This document shows positions 17,278-25,866 of a DNA stretch of 64,000 nt, in pieces. The translations under genes and the position numbers were made by a program. This stretch comes from Candidatus Latescibacterota bacterium. Its GTDB lineage: Bacteria; Latescibacterota; UBA2968; UBA8231. Under the pieces are notes generated by a model, which saw only the letters and a list, made by a program, of their open reading frames with translations, was not told the origin of the DNA and did no database searches. Position 1 is the stretch's first letter, and every line of letters begins with the position of its first letter. The stretch covers positions 1 through 64,000 of the forward strand of contig JAJEGS010000036.1 of assembly GCA_022819745.1 (NCBI GenBank). Reading direction: 5' to 3'.

Positions 17278-18093
17278 GTGATAGCCGATGTGCGTCATCA
17301 CTTGTCCGTTGCAGCCCTGTACGGCCGCCTGTCGGTGCAGCGGGCGTTGGAGTACCCGTTCTCGCTGCTGAGCATCTGCCTTGGCTTGGGCTTCAACTAC
17401 GTCTGGATTGGCGTCGCCCTGAAAGTGCTGGTCGACCGGTTCCAACCCCTATCGGGATGGACCTTCTCACAGCTCGCCTTCCTGTATGGGCTGAGCCTGA
17501 TGAGCCGTGGCGTCATGTCCATCCTGTCATTCCAGTCGCGGCAGATCGATCGCTTTGTCACGCGCGGCGAGTTCGACTTGATGCTGCTCAGACCCCTAGA
17601 GATCACCTTCCACTTCTCCTGCAATCGAATCAATGTGGTCGGCCTCGTGCATTTGGGCATCGGCGCGGGCTACTTCCTCTACGGGGCCCGGCTGTCTGGC
17701 TTTGTCTGGACGCCGCTGCACGTCGCCGAGGTACTCCTCGTCATTGCCGGCGGAACCCTGATCTACTGGTCCTACCTCACCCTCATCAGCTCCATTGCGT
17801 TCTGGACCATGCGAAGCCAGCCTCTCGTGGACGCCAGTATGGAACTGATGGCGCGCGGCACGTTCTATCCGCTGACCGTGTACCCGTGGCATCTGCAGGC
17901 GCTACTGACCTTTGTGCTGCCCCTCGGCTTCATTGGGTTCTATCCTGCCTGCGACTTCCTCGGCCAGAGCGCGAACACTTCTCTGCCCCTCGATGTGGCC
18001 CTGTGGACCCCCGCTGTGGGCATCGCCATGCTCGTACTGGCGCTGACCGTTTTTGCCGCTGGCCTGCGCCGCTACGAAAGCGCGGGATCGTAG
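17278..18093 (+). CDS. ABC-2 type exporter permease subunit B
   Basis: The 271-residue partner permease resembles COG3694. The frame is open further upstream, but that part overlaps the previous gene. The GTG at 17278 has GGGAGGA five bases upstream and begins a sensible N-terminus (VIADVRHHLSVAALYGRLSVQ). The protein has six predicted helices, and the conserved cytoplasmic stretch IDRFVTRGEFDLMLLRPL is typical of this group. It is probably a heterodimer partner of subunit A. Confidence 0.85.
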   Translation: MIADVRHHLSVAALYGRLSVQRALEYPFSLLSICLGLGFNYVWIGVALKVLVDRFQPLSGWTFSQLAFLYGLSLMSRGVMSILSFQSRQIDRFVTRGEFDLMLLRPLEITFHFSCNRINVVGLVHLGIGAGYFLYGARLSGFVWTPLHVAEVLLVIAGGTLIYWSYLTLISSIAFWTMRSQPLVDASMELMARGTFYPLTVYPWHLQALLTFVLPLGFIGFYPACDFLGQSANTSLPLDVALWTPAVGIAMLVLALTVFAAGLRRYESAGS

Positions 18094-18096
18094 GCC

Positions 18097-19095
18097 ATGG
18101 CGCATATAGAGTTAGAGAAGGTTTGCAAGACCTTCCACGTGACCCGGAAGCAAAAGGGGCTGGCCGGTGCGGTGAAGGGCTTGTTCCGGCCCGACCAACG
18201 TGAAGTACACGCGGTGCGCGACGTGAGCTTTGCGATTGAGCCAGGCGAGTTGGTCGGGTTCATCGGCCCCAACGGCGCGGGAAAATCGACGACGATCAAG
18301 ATGCTCTCCGGCATCCTCTATCCCACGTCTGGGCGCGTCTCCGTCGTCGGCCTCTCGCCTCAGGAGAAGCGGCGGGCAGTCGTCCAGCGCATTGGTGCCG
18401 TGTTCGGCCAGCGCAGCCAGCTAAACTGGGACCTTCGCTTGGGCGAGTCCTACGAGCTGTTCAAGCGGATCTACCGCATTGCCGACGACGACTTTGAGCG
18501 GAGCTTGTCTGAACTTTGTGAGGTCCTTGGCATCGGCGACCTCCTCGACACACCGGTGCGGCAGATGTCCCTGGGGCAACGCATGCGCGGGGAGTTGGCC
18601 GGTGCCATGCTGCACGAGCCAGATATTCTGTTTCTCGACGAGCCTACGATAGGCATGGACATCGAGGTGAAAGCGGCGATTAGGGCCTTCATCCGCGACA
18701 TCAACCAGCGCCGGAATACCACTGTGCTTCTCACTACACACGACCTCGACGACGTGGAGGAACTCTGCGAGCGACTCATCATCATCAACCAAGGACGCAT
18801 CATCGAAGACGGGCCTCTGGCGGCGCTCATCGACTCGATCACCCCGCATCGGTATCTGATCGTAGAGTGCGATCCCGGCACTGGAGAACCGCTGGCTGGT
18901 TTCGCTCACGCCCACGCAGAGATTCTCGAACGGCGAGACAGCGTCGTCCGCATCCGCTTTGCGCGGAGCCAAGTGTCGGCGTCGGCGCTGATCTCGGAAC
19001 TGTCAGCCCGCTATCCAGTGCGCGACGTGTCCGTCCAGGAGCCCGACATCGAGGACGTGATTCGCACGGTGTATGGGCGCGACGTGGAGAGCTAG
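18097..19095 (+). CDS. ABC exporter ATP-binding protein
   Basis: This is the 332-residue ATPase of the ABC-2 exporter (COG4586-like). Visible motifs are Walker A GPNGAGKSTT (near residue 58), the Q-loop FGQRSQLNWDL, the signature LGQRMRGELA, Walker B ILFLDEPTIGMD and the switch TTHDLDD. About 90 C-terminal residues form an extra domain as in other exporters of this group. It starts 3 bases after the subunit B stop and closes the cassette. Confidence 0.92.
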   Translation: MAHIELEKVCKTFHVTRKQKGLAGAVKGLFRPDQREVHAVRDVSFAIEPGELVGFIGPNGAGKSTTIKMLSGILYPTSGRVSVVGLSPQEKRRAVVQRIGAVFGQRSQLNWDLRLGESYELFKRIYRIADDDFERSLSELCEVLGIGDLLDTPVRQMSLGQRMRGELAGAMLHEPDILFLDEPTIGMDIEVKAAIRAFIRDINQRRNTTVLLTTHDLDDVEELCERLIIINQGRIIEDGPLAALIDSITPHRYLIVECDPGTGEPLAGFAHAHAEILERRDSVVRIRFARSQVSASALISELSARYPVRDVSVQEPDIEDVIRTVYGRDVES

Positions 19096-19171
19096 ACGCA
19101 ACTACTTGGGGGTCGGCGTTTGTTGATAGGACAATCCCAAGCATTTATGTTTGGGGCACAGTGAACCGCCC

Positions 19172-20554
19172 ATGATCCCCATAGACCCCCAAGCCCTGTC
19201 GGCGCTTGCCGCTCTCCTTGGCCCGCGCCTGAATGAAACCTCTGAGGTGCGCCGCGCCCACGCTGCCGACGCCTCGTACCACGCCCCGCAACCGCCGCAG
19301 GCCGTAGCCTTTCCCGCAAGCGTCGAAGAAGTAGCTCAAATCGCCCGGATTTGCACCGCGCACCAAGTGCCGATTGTGCCCTTTGGCACTGGCACGGCCG
19401 TCGAAGGCGGCATTGTCGCCGTGCGCGGTGGCCTATGCGTCGATCTCTCGCGCATGAATCGCATCCTCCGCGTCAGCGCTGCCGATATGGACGCCACAGT
19501 CGAAGCCGGCGTCACCCGCTACCAGCTCAACGAACACCTTCGGGCACAAGATACCGGCTTGCACTTTCCTGTCGATCCCGGTGCCGACGCCTCCTTGGGC
19601 GGCATGGCCGCCACCCGCGCTTCTGGTAGTGCGGCAGTTGGCTACGGCACCATGCGCGACAATGTCTTGGGCCTCAAGGCCGTCTTTGCCGACGGCACCA
19701 TCGTCGAAGCGGGTGGACGTGCGCGCAAATCCTCGGCTGGCTACGACCTGACCGCCCTGTTAGTCGGCACCGAAGGCACGCTGGCCCTTATCACCGAAGT
19801 GACTCTGCGCCTAGCCAAGCTGCCGGCGGCTATCTCCGCCGCCGTCTGTCCCTTCGCCGACCTCGACACGGCCGTCGCCGCAGCCATCGACGTCTTGAGT
19901 GAGGGAATCCCCGTCGCGCGGCTCGAATTGCTCGACGAAGTGCAAATGCAGGCCTGCAACCAATACGCGGGCCTCGATTACGAAGTGGCACCAACGCTCT
20001 TTTTTGAATTTCACGGCACGGAAAGGGGAGTCGTCGAACAAGCGGAAACCGCCGGTGAGCACGTAGCTCGGCGGGGCGGCGGTCCCTTCCGCTGGGCCAC
20101 GGCCGAGGGCGAGCGAGACCGCTTGTGGCAGGCGCGCTACGATGCCTATTACGCCTCGCGTGCGCTCCGCCCCGGCTCCGTGGGCTATGTAACCGATGTC
20201 TGCGTGCCGATTACGGCCCTCGCCCGCTGCATCCACCAAACGAGAGCCGCGCTGGCCGACCTCGACTTTCCCGCGCCGCTCTTTGGCCACGTCGGCGACG
20301 GCAACTTCCACGTCGTCTGTCTCATCGAACCGGGCAATGCCGAGGAACTAGTGCAAGTGCAGCGGCTAGGCGAACAAATCGTCGAGTGGGCGCTCCAAGC
20401 CGGGGGAACCTGCACCGGCGAACACGGCATCGGCCTAGGCAAAATCGACGCGCTCGAAGCCGAGTGCGGCCCGGGCGTCGAGGTCATGCGCCGCATCAAA
20501 AAAGCACTCGACCCAGATAATCTGATGAACCCCGGCAAAATCCTGCGCATCTAA
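19172..20554 (+). CDS. FAD-linked oxidase, D-lactate/glycolate dehydrogenase type (GlcD/DLD-like)
   Basis: The protein (about 460 residues) has the PCMH-type FAD-binding domain with VPFGTGTAVEGGI and DPGADASLGGMAATRASGS. A C-terminal FAD-oxidase domain carries FGHVGDGNFH and GTCTGEHGIGLGK, both diagnostic for 2-hydroxyacid dehydrogenases such as D-lactate dehydrogenase and GlcD. The frame begins at a TTG (19151), but the ATG at 19172 gives the natural N-terminus; neither has a strong ribosome binding site. The next gene is an enolase-superfamily dehydratase-like enzyme, suggesting a role in sugar-acid or hydroxyacid catabolism. Confidence 0.88.
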   Translation: MIPIDPQALSALAALLGPRLNETSEVRRAHAADASYHAPQPPQAVAFPASVEEVAQIARICTAHQVPIVPFGTGTAVEGGIVAVRGGLCVDLSRMNRILRVSAADMDATVEAGVTRYQLNEHLRAQDTGLHFPVDPGADASLGGMAATRASGSAAVGYGTMRDNVLGLKAVFADGTIVEAGGRARKSSAGYDLTALLVGTEGTLALITEVTLRLAKLPAAISAAVCPFADLDTAVAAAIDVLSEGIPVARLELLDEVQMQACNQYAGLDYEVAPTLFFEFHGTERGVVEQAETAGEHVARRGGGPFRWATAEGERDRLWQARYDAYYASRALRPGSVGYVTDVCVPITALARCIHQTRAALADLDFPAPLFGHVGDGNFHVVCLIEPGNAEELVQVQRLGEQIVEWALQAGGTCTGEHGIGLGKIDALEAECGPGVEVMRRIKKALDPDNLMNPGKILRI

Positions 20555-20587
20555 AGCCACCATTCCCCTCAACCTAGAGAGATCGCC

Positions 20588-21802
20588 ATGAAAATCACCA
20601 ACGTCGAATTCTTCCACCTCAATCCGCGCCTCTGCGACCGCTACCAAGGCCACGAGGTCCGTTTCTCCGGCATCGACACCCAGACCGTCTTCCGCGTAAC
20701 TCTCGACAACGGCGTCATCGGCTACGGCGACGAGCGCGGCCACACCTCGCTTTCCGAGGCGCAAATCGCGGGCATGATCGACCAATCGCCGTTCAACTAT
20801 GTCGCTGGTGCGCTCAGCACCGGCCTGATGGGCGCGCTGTACGACGCTATGGGCAAGGCCATCGAAGAGCCAGCGTACAAGCTGTTGGGCCAAAAGGTGC
20901 GCGACCGCGTACCCGTGGCGGCGTGGACCCGGCCCGCAGCCCCCGAAGACTTTGCCAGCGAAATCCAGCGCGCCGCCGGAGAGGGCTACACCATCTTCAA
21001 GATGCACTCGGCCGAACAGCACGACGTGATCGAACAGACGCGCGCCGCCCAAGAAGTCGCGCCGACTGGCTTTAAGGTCCACTGGGACTTCAACCACAAT
21101 CGGCCCTCTACGGCCGTGCTGCACATTGTCGATGAACTGGAAAAATTTCCGGTCGTCGGCTTCTTGGAAGATCCGCTTTATCCCTACGACATCGAGGGCT
21201 GGCGCTTGTTGCGCTCCAAGACCTCCCTGCCGCTTTTGATGCACGTGCCACAACTCGGAGGCGGCCCGGAGATCCAGCGGGATGTGGCCGACCTCTACAT
21301 GATCGGCGAAATGGGCATTGGCCAATCCATCCGCCGAGGCTTGGCCGCGGCGGCCGCCGGCCTTTCGACTGTGGTCCAGCTCACCGGCGGCACCCTGTGC
21401 AAGGCCATGGCCATGCACTTGGGCGCGGTCATTCCCAATGTCTCGCATTCGACGAACTTAGACGACCAGTACGCCGAGGATGTGACCGGCGGCCGCCTCG
21501 AAGTCAGCGAAGGCAGCACGCCGGTACCCGAGGGACCGGGGCTAGGCGTAGAGGTCGATGAACAGATACTAGCAGAGCTAGCCGCGCGGCCCAAGAGCGA
21601 ACTGCCGCGTCACGTCGGCGTCTTGCACCTGCCCGGCGGCACCACGTACTACACCCCAAGCATCCCGTCGGTCGAGCGACTGACCGGATTTGTCGAGGGC
21701 AATGTGCGCGGCGTGCGCACCGAGGTCTGGAACGATGACGGGTCCGAGGAATTCGCTCGCATTTATGAACAGGTGCAAAAAGCCGGGAAAGTCAAAGCCT
21801 AA
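20588..21802 (+). CDS. Enolase superfamily (mandelate racemase/muconate lactonising type) enzyme
   Basis: The 404-residue protein has the superfamily capping domain and TIM barrel. Probable magnesium ligands are the aspartate in HWDFNHN and the glutamate in FLEDPLYPYD. The usual K-x-K base motif appears as FKMHS, so only one lysine is present. Members dehydrate sugar acids or racemise acids. The gene follows the FAD-linked oxidase by 33 bases, with an AGAGAG ribosome binding site. The next gene is a DUF2961 protein, fitting a carbohydrate utilisation cluster. The substrate cannot be named. Confidence 0.87.
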   Translation: MKITNVEFFHLNPRLCDRYQGHEVRFSGIDTQTVFRVTLDNGVIGYGDERGHTSLSEAQIAGMIDQSPFNYVAGALSTGLMGALYDAMGKAIEEPAYKLLGQKVRDRVPVAAWTRPAAPEDFASEIQRAAGEGYTIFKMHSAEQHDVIEQTRAAQEVAPTGFKVHWDFNHNRPSTAVLHIVDELEKFPVVGFLEDPLYPYDIEGWRLLRSKTSLPLLMHVPQLGGGPEIQRDVADLYMIGEMGIGQSIRRGLAAAAAGLSTVVQLTGGTLCKAMAMHLGAVIPNVSHSTNLDDQYAEDVTGGRLEVSEGSTPVPEGPGLGVEVDEQILAELAARPKSELPRHVGVLHLPGGTTYYTPSIPSVERLTGFVEGNVRGVRTEVWNDDGSEEFARIYEQVQKAGKVKA

Positions 21803-21865
21803 GAGACCCTCTTAAAATTTTACATCTGCGCCCATCTGCGGATAACTCACATTTAGGAGAACCCC

Positions 21866-22999
21866 ATGCTCGACCAACTCGCCTATCTTCGCGACGCCCA
21901 GACCGGGCGCGCCTCGTCCTGGGAAGAAACCGGCCGCAACAGCGACGCCTGGTGGATCGAACCCGGCGAGAGCGCAGTCCTCGCCGACATCAAAGGTCCC
22001 GGTCGCATCACCCACCTGTGGCTGACCCAATCCAACCACTACCGCGAGTGCTTGCTCAAGATCACTTGGGACGACGCGGACCACCCCAGCGTGGTGTGCC
22101 CTTTGGGCGATTTCTTCGGCCTCGGCCACGGCATCGTCAACTCCTATCAGTCCCTGCTCTTTTCGGCCTCGACGCGCAGTAACAATGTTTTTAACACCGG
22201 CTGTGCCCTCAACGCGTACGCGCAAATGCCCTTCCGCCAGCGCGCCGTCGTCGAGTTGGTCAACGAAAGCAGCGAGCGGCACCGCCAGTACTTCTACGTG
22301 GATTACGAGACCGGCGACGTGCCGAGCGAGGCTGGGTACTTCCACGCCGAGTTCCGCCGCGAAAACCCCTTTGGCGGCTGGGGCCACGAAATCCGCGTCA
22401 ACTCGCCAGAGGCCAACATCGTCAACAAGGAACAGACCGCTTGGGACAACAACTACGTCATCTTGGAAACCCAAGGCCGCGGCCACTACATCGGCTGCAA
22501 CATCAGCATCACCAACTTCCAAGGTACTTGGTGGGGCGAGGGCGACGACATGATCTGGGTCGATGGCTATAAGTGGCCCCCCGAGCTGCACGGCACCGGC
22601 AGCGAGGACTACCTCAACCAAGCGTGGGGCATGCAGGACAACGCCTTTTTGCGCAACGGCTCCTCCATCCACGAAGACAACACCAACGGCTACCAAACGT
22701 CTTACGTCCACCACCTCGAAAACCCCGTCCATTTCCAGCGGGAAATCAAGGCCACCATCGAACACGGCCACGGCAACCACCTCTGCAACGAGATGAGCAG
22801 CGTCGCCTACTGGTACGCCGCCGAACCCACCCGCGTGGTCGAACCTCCCGCCGTCGCCCAGCGCATGCCCGTCCTGCGCGACGACCAAGGCCAGTGGCTG
22901 TACGATCCAGAGAATCAAATCACCAGTAGGAAAATTCGCCCCAACGCGGAAATGGAGCAGATGAAAACGCAATGGGCGGCCAAAGAATCATCCACGTAG
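21866..22999 (+). CDS. DUF2961 domain protein (GH172-like)
   Basis: The 377-residue protein matches DUF2961, a family now linked to GH172 alpha-fructofuranosidase-type enzymes with a jelly-roll fold. It shows IKGPGRITHLWLT near the N-terminus and the conserved HGTGSEDYLNQAWG segment, whose glutamate is likely to be catalytic. There is no signal peptide. AGGAGAA precedes the ATG. Its TAG stop (22997-22999) lies inside a palindromic repeat, so the repeat may have replaced the original 3' end. It is part of the oxidase/enolase-type carbohydrate cluster. Confidence 0.85.
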   Translation: MLDQLAYLRDAQTGRASSWEETGRNSDAWWIEPGESAVLADIKGPGRITHLWLTQSNHYRECLLKITWDDADHPSVVCPLGDFFGLGHGIVNSYQSLLFSASTRSNNVFNTGCALNAYAQMPFRQRAVVELVNESSERHRQYFYVDYETGDVPSEAGYFHAEFRRENPFGGWGHEIRVNSPEANIVNKEQTAWDNNYVILETQGRGHYIGCNISITNFQGTWWGEGDDMIWVDGYKWPPELHGTGSEDYLNQAWGMQDNAFLRNGSSIHEDNTNGYQTSYVHHLENPVHFQREIKATIEHGHGNHLCNEMSSVAYWYAAEPTRVVEPPAVAQRMPVLRDDQGQWLYDPENQITSRKIRPNAEMEQMKTQWAAKESST

Positions 23000-23023
23000 G
23001 GGCGATTCGCGATTCGCCCCTAC
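22996..23023. repeat. GTAGGGGCGA palindromic repeat, copy 1
   Basis: Ten-base arms GTAGGGGCGA and TCGCCCCTAC enclose TTCGCGAT. It overlaps the stop codon of the DUF2961 gene and precedes nth. A second copy with the same arms is at 52720-52750. Confidence 0.8.
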
Positions 23024-23045
23024 ACCCGTCCATGTAGGAAATAAT

Positions 23046-23684
23046 GTGCTAACGAAAGCGGCCAAAGCTCAGATCGTCCTCGACGTACTCCAGCGGCTCT
23101 ATCCCAATCCGTCGGTGCCGCTCAAGCGTCGAGACCCCTACACGCATCTGATTGCCGTGTTGCTTTCGGCGCAGTGTACGGATGCGCGCGTCAACCAAGT
23201 AACGCCCGCGCTCTTTGCCCGCGCCGACCGGCCCGAACGCATGATCGAGCTAGCCGTAGAGGAGATCGAGCAGATCATTCGCCCCTGCGGACTGGCCCCG
23301 CGCAAGTCCAAGGCCATCTGGGAGCTGTCGCAAATCCTGCTCGCCGAACACGACGGCCAAGTCCCGCCCGATCTGGACGCACTCGAACGCCTGCCGGGGG
23401 TGGGGCACAAAACCGCGCAAGTCGTGCTCGCGCAGAACTTCGGCGTGCCGACCTTTCCCGTGGATACCCACATCCATCGGCTGATCTACCGCTGGGGCCT
23501 GTCCAACGGCAAGAACGTCGAGCAGACGGAACGGGACTGCAAACGCCTTTTCCCCCAAGAACGCTGGAATGACCTGCACCTGCAAATCATCTACTTTGGC
23601 CGCGAGCACTGTCCAGCGCGCGGGCACCAACCGGCCGAGTGTCTTTTGTGCAGCAGGATAGGCCGCAAGAGCCTGTTCAAGTAA
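23046..23684 (+). CDS. nth: Endonuclease III family DNA glycosylase/AP lyase
   Basis: The 212-residue protein removes oxidised pyrimidines and cleaves the abasic site. The helix-hairpin-helix LPGVGHKTAQ contains the catalytic lysine K122, and FPVDTHIHR contains the catalytic aspartate D140. The C-terminal iron-sulphur motif is abnormal: cysteines are seen only at C189, C199 and C202, with a nine-residue first gap and no fourth cysteine. The GTG start at 23046 is preceded by AGGAAAT. It is 47 bases downstream of the DUF2961 gene, beyond a palindromic repeat. Confidence 0.92.
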   Translation: MLTKAAKAQIVLDVLQRLYPNPSVPLKRRDPYTHLIAVLLSAQCTDARVNQVTPALFARADRPERMIELAVEEIEQIIRPCGLAPRKSKAIWELSQILLAEHDGQVPPDLDALERLPGVGHKTAQVVLAQNFGVPTFPVDTHIHRLIYRWGLSNGKNVEQTERDCKRLFPQERWNDLHLQIIYFGREHCPARGHQPAECLLCSRIGRKSLFK

Positions 23685-23704
23685 TTAGAGCAAAAGAGGT
23701 CGTC

Positions 23705-24970
23705 ATGCCTGAATCGAATTACAAACAAAGCTATTTGCCAGCGAAAAACGGGACGCGTGCAGATGAATTGGCGCACTTTGACCGAATCACCTCGCGGCGG
23801 CACTTCCTAGCGACCGTAGGCAAGGGAGCAGCGCTAGCAGGCCTCGGCGTCTTTGGCGCTGGTCCAAGCTACAGCGAGGGACCTGTTCAACCAGCGACCG
23901 ATGGGATTGGGCTGCCCAAGCCGGACATGATCGTCCACTCGCAACACCCATTCAACGGCGAGTTTCCCCCGCATCTACTCGCCGCAGACGTCACGCCAAC
24001 CGCTCGCCATTTCGTGCGCAACAACGGCAGCATCCCCGAACGCGCCCTGCGCCGTGATGCCCAAGGCTGGAGCCTGACCGTTGACGGCGAGGTCCGCAAC
24101 CAACGCGCCTTCTCACTAGACGATTTGCACAGCCTGCCACAAGTCACCCTGCAGGTGGTGTTGGAATGCGCCGGGAATGGTCGAAGCGCATTCGCGCCCA
24201 CGGTGGGCGGTACACAGTGGATTCGCGGGGCCGTGGCCTGTAGCGAGTGGACGGGCGTGCGCCTGCGCGACGTGTTGCAAGCGGCCGAAGTAACCGAGAA
24301 GGCCGTGTACCTCGCCAACTACGGCGAAGACGATCCTCCGTTTTCGCGCGGCATTCCCATCGAGAAAGCCATGGACGAGCACACGTTAATCGCGCTCAAA
24401 ATGAACGGCGAGCCGCTGCCGGCGGCCCACGGATTCCCAGCGCGGTTGCTCGTTCCAGGTTGGATCGGCAGCTCCATGCAGAAGTGGCTCAACCGCATCT
24501 GGGTGCGCGACACCGTTCACGACTCTGAGAAAATGAGCGGCTATTCCTACCGCGTCCCAGCCTATCCAATCGCCCCCGGAGACCAGCCGCCGGAAGCCGA
24601 CATGGTCATTGCCACCTCGTGGGTCGTCAAGTCGCTCATCACCGCGCCGCAAGCCAACGCGACCGTCCAAGCGGGCGTTCCACTCAGCGCTAGCGGGCAC
24701 GCTTGGGCCGGCGAGCTCAGCGTGGCCAAGGTGCTCGTCTCCACCGACCTCGGCATCCACTGGCAAGAGGCCGAGTTGACCCCACCAGCCAATAAATACG
24801 CCTGGTATGGTTGGAGCGCCGACCTAACCTTTGCGAGCAAGGGCTACTACGAAATCTGGGCGCGGGCGTTTGACGATGCGGGCAACGCCCAGCCTTTCCG
24901 CCAGCCTTGGAACCCCAAAGGCTACCTCGGCAACGTCATTCACCGAGTGCCAGTCGTGGTCTCGGCGTGA
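23705..24970 (+). CDS. Molybdopterin-dependent oxidoreductase, sulfite oxidase/SoxC-like, Tat-exported
   Basis: The 421-residue protein has a twin-arginine signal SRRHFLATVGKGAALAGLGVF (R31, R32), so it is exported folded to the periplasm. The Moco-binding domain contains VVLECAGNGRS with the molybdenum-ligating cysteine C155. The C-terminal Ig-like Mo-co dimerisation domain carries the VSASGHAWAGE and WQEAELTPP pattern. The frame extends upstream, but the ATG at 23705 with a GAGG site fits the signal peptide. It overlaps nothing and is followed by a PIG-L gene 29 bases on. It may be a sulfite dehydrogenase; the electron acceptor is not encoded nearby. Confidence 0.88.
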   Translation: MPESNYKQSYLPAKNGTRADELAHFDRITSRRHFLATVGKGAALAGLGVFGAGPSYSEGPVQPATDGIGLPKPDMIVHSQHPFNGEFPPHLLAADVTPTARHFVRNNGSIPERALRRDAQGWSLTVDGEVRNQRAFSLDDLHSLPQVTLQVVLECAGNGRSAFAPTVGGTQWIRGAVACSEWTGVRLRDVLQAAEVTEKAVYLANYGEDDPPFSRGIPIEKAMDEHTLIALKMNGEPLPAAHGFPARLLVPGWIGSSMQKWLNRIWVRDTVHDSEKMSGYSYRVPAYPIAPGDQPPEADMVIATSWVVKSLITAPQANATVQAGVPLSASGHAWAGELSVAKVLVSTDLGIHWQEAELTPPANKYAWYGWSADLTFASKGYYEIWARAFDDAGNAQPFRQPWNPKGYLGNVIHRVPVVVSA

Positions 24971-24999
24971 GTGCAGACAAAACGCGAAAGGAACCGAAC

Positions 25000-25863
25000 A
25001 TGAGTGATAACCTGCGGCTGTTGTCCATCGGCGCACATCCAGCCGATATCTTCGACCAATCGGGCGGCACCATGGCCCATCACGTCGCCCGTGGCGATTG
25101 GGTCGGTTGCGTGGTGCTCACGCACGGAGCGAGAGTCCACGACAAAGTGATCAGCGACGAGATGTTCCACCGGGCAGAAGTCCCGCAAGCCGACCAACTA
25201 ACGGCGCTAATGGCCGAGCGCGCCGATGTCAAGGCCGATGAAGTGCGGCGGGCCTGTGCCCTGCTCGGCGTCGAGGAAATCCACTTTTTCGGAGCCGACG
25301 ACGCGGTGTTGCGAGTTACAGAGGAGGCCGTGCGCCGCCTAGCGCGGTTGGTCCGCCAACTGCGGCCAGATGTGGTGCTGACTCACTTTCCCAAGGAGGG
25401 CGACGGGCTGACCAACGCCCATGCCGTCTGTGGGCAAATCGTCCTCCACGCGCTCGCGCTGGCCAATGGGGTTGATCCCGGCGACAGCCGTCCGCCGCAT
25501 CGGGTCGCCCAAGTTTTCTATTTCGGCACCGGGGCTGCCTCGATTCCGCGCAGTGTCTGGGATTCGGAGGGCGGCTACTACAACGATGTCTTTATCGACA
25601 TTACCGACGTAGTCACCAAGAAGCTAGCAGCACTGGATTGCCTAGAAAGCCAAGGCTACGGCGGAGCGTATGCGCGCAAGCGGATCGAGACCAGCGACGG
25701 AGCCTTCGGCACAGCCGCTGGATGCGCGTACGCCGAGGGCTTTATCAAAGCCAACGCCGAGACCCATTACCATCTGCCACTGACCGATCACGCTATAAAG
25801 AAAGCGCGGATGTCGGATCACGAGCATATCGCCGAACAGTCGTTCAAGGTCCAGACGGATTGA
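25000..25863 (+). CDS. PIG-L family deacetylase
   Basis: The 287-residue protein is of the LmbE/PIG-L zinc-dependent N-acetylglucosamine deacetylase type. The metal motif is GAHPADI (H13, D16), and the third histidine is expected in the TNAHAVCGQIV segment; THFPKEGDGLTNAH is typical. The frame is open 31 codons upstream, but GAAAGGA before the ATG at 25000 fixes the start. It ends 3 bases before the convergent trypsin-like gene. The substrate may be a sugar conjugate. Confidence 0.88.
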   Translation: MSDNLRLLSIGAHPADIFDQSGGTMAHHVARGDWVGCVVLTHGARVHDKVISDEMFHRAEVPQADQLTALMAERADVKADEVRRACALLGVEEIHFFGADDAVLRVTEEAVRRLARLVRQLRPDVVLTHFPKEGDGLTNAHAVCGQIVLHALALANGVDPGDSRPPHRVAQVFYFGTGAASIPRSVWDSEGGYYNDVFIDITDVVTKKLAALDCLESQGYGGAYARKRIETSDGAFGTAAGCAYAEGFIKANAETHYHLPLTDHAIKKARMSDHEHIAEQSFKVQTD

Positions 25864-25866
25864 TCC

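Noticed and set aside
17062..17278. Extended N-terminus of ABC permease subunit B
   Set aside because: The upstream part overlaps subunit A, is arginine- and proline-rich, and a GTG with a good ribosome site exists at 17278.
20435..22972. Long leftward open frames opposite the enolase-type and DUF2961 genes
   Set aside because: They are antisense shadows; the plus-strand genes carry recognised motifs and ribosome binding sites.
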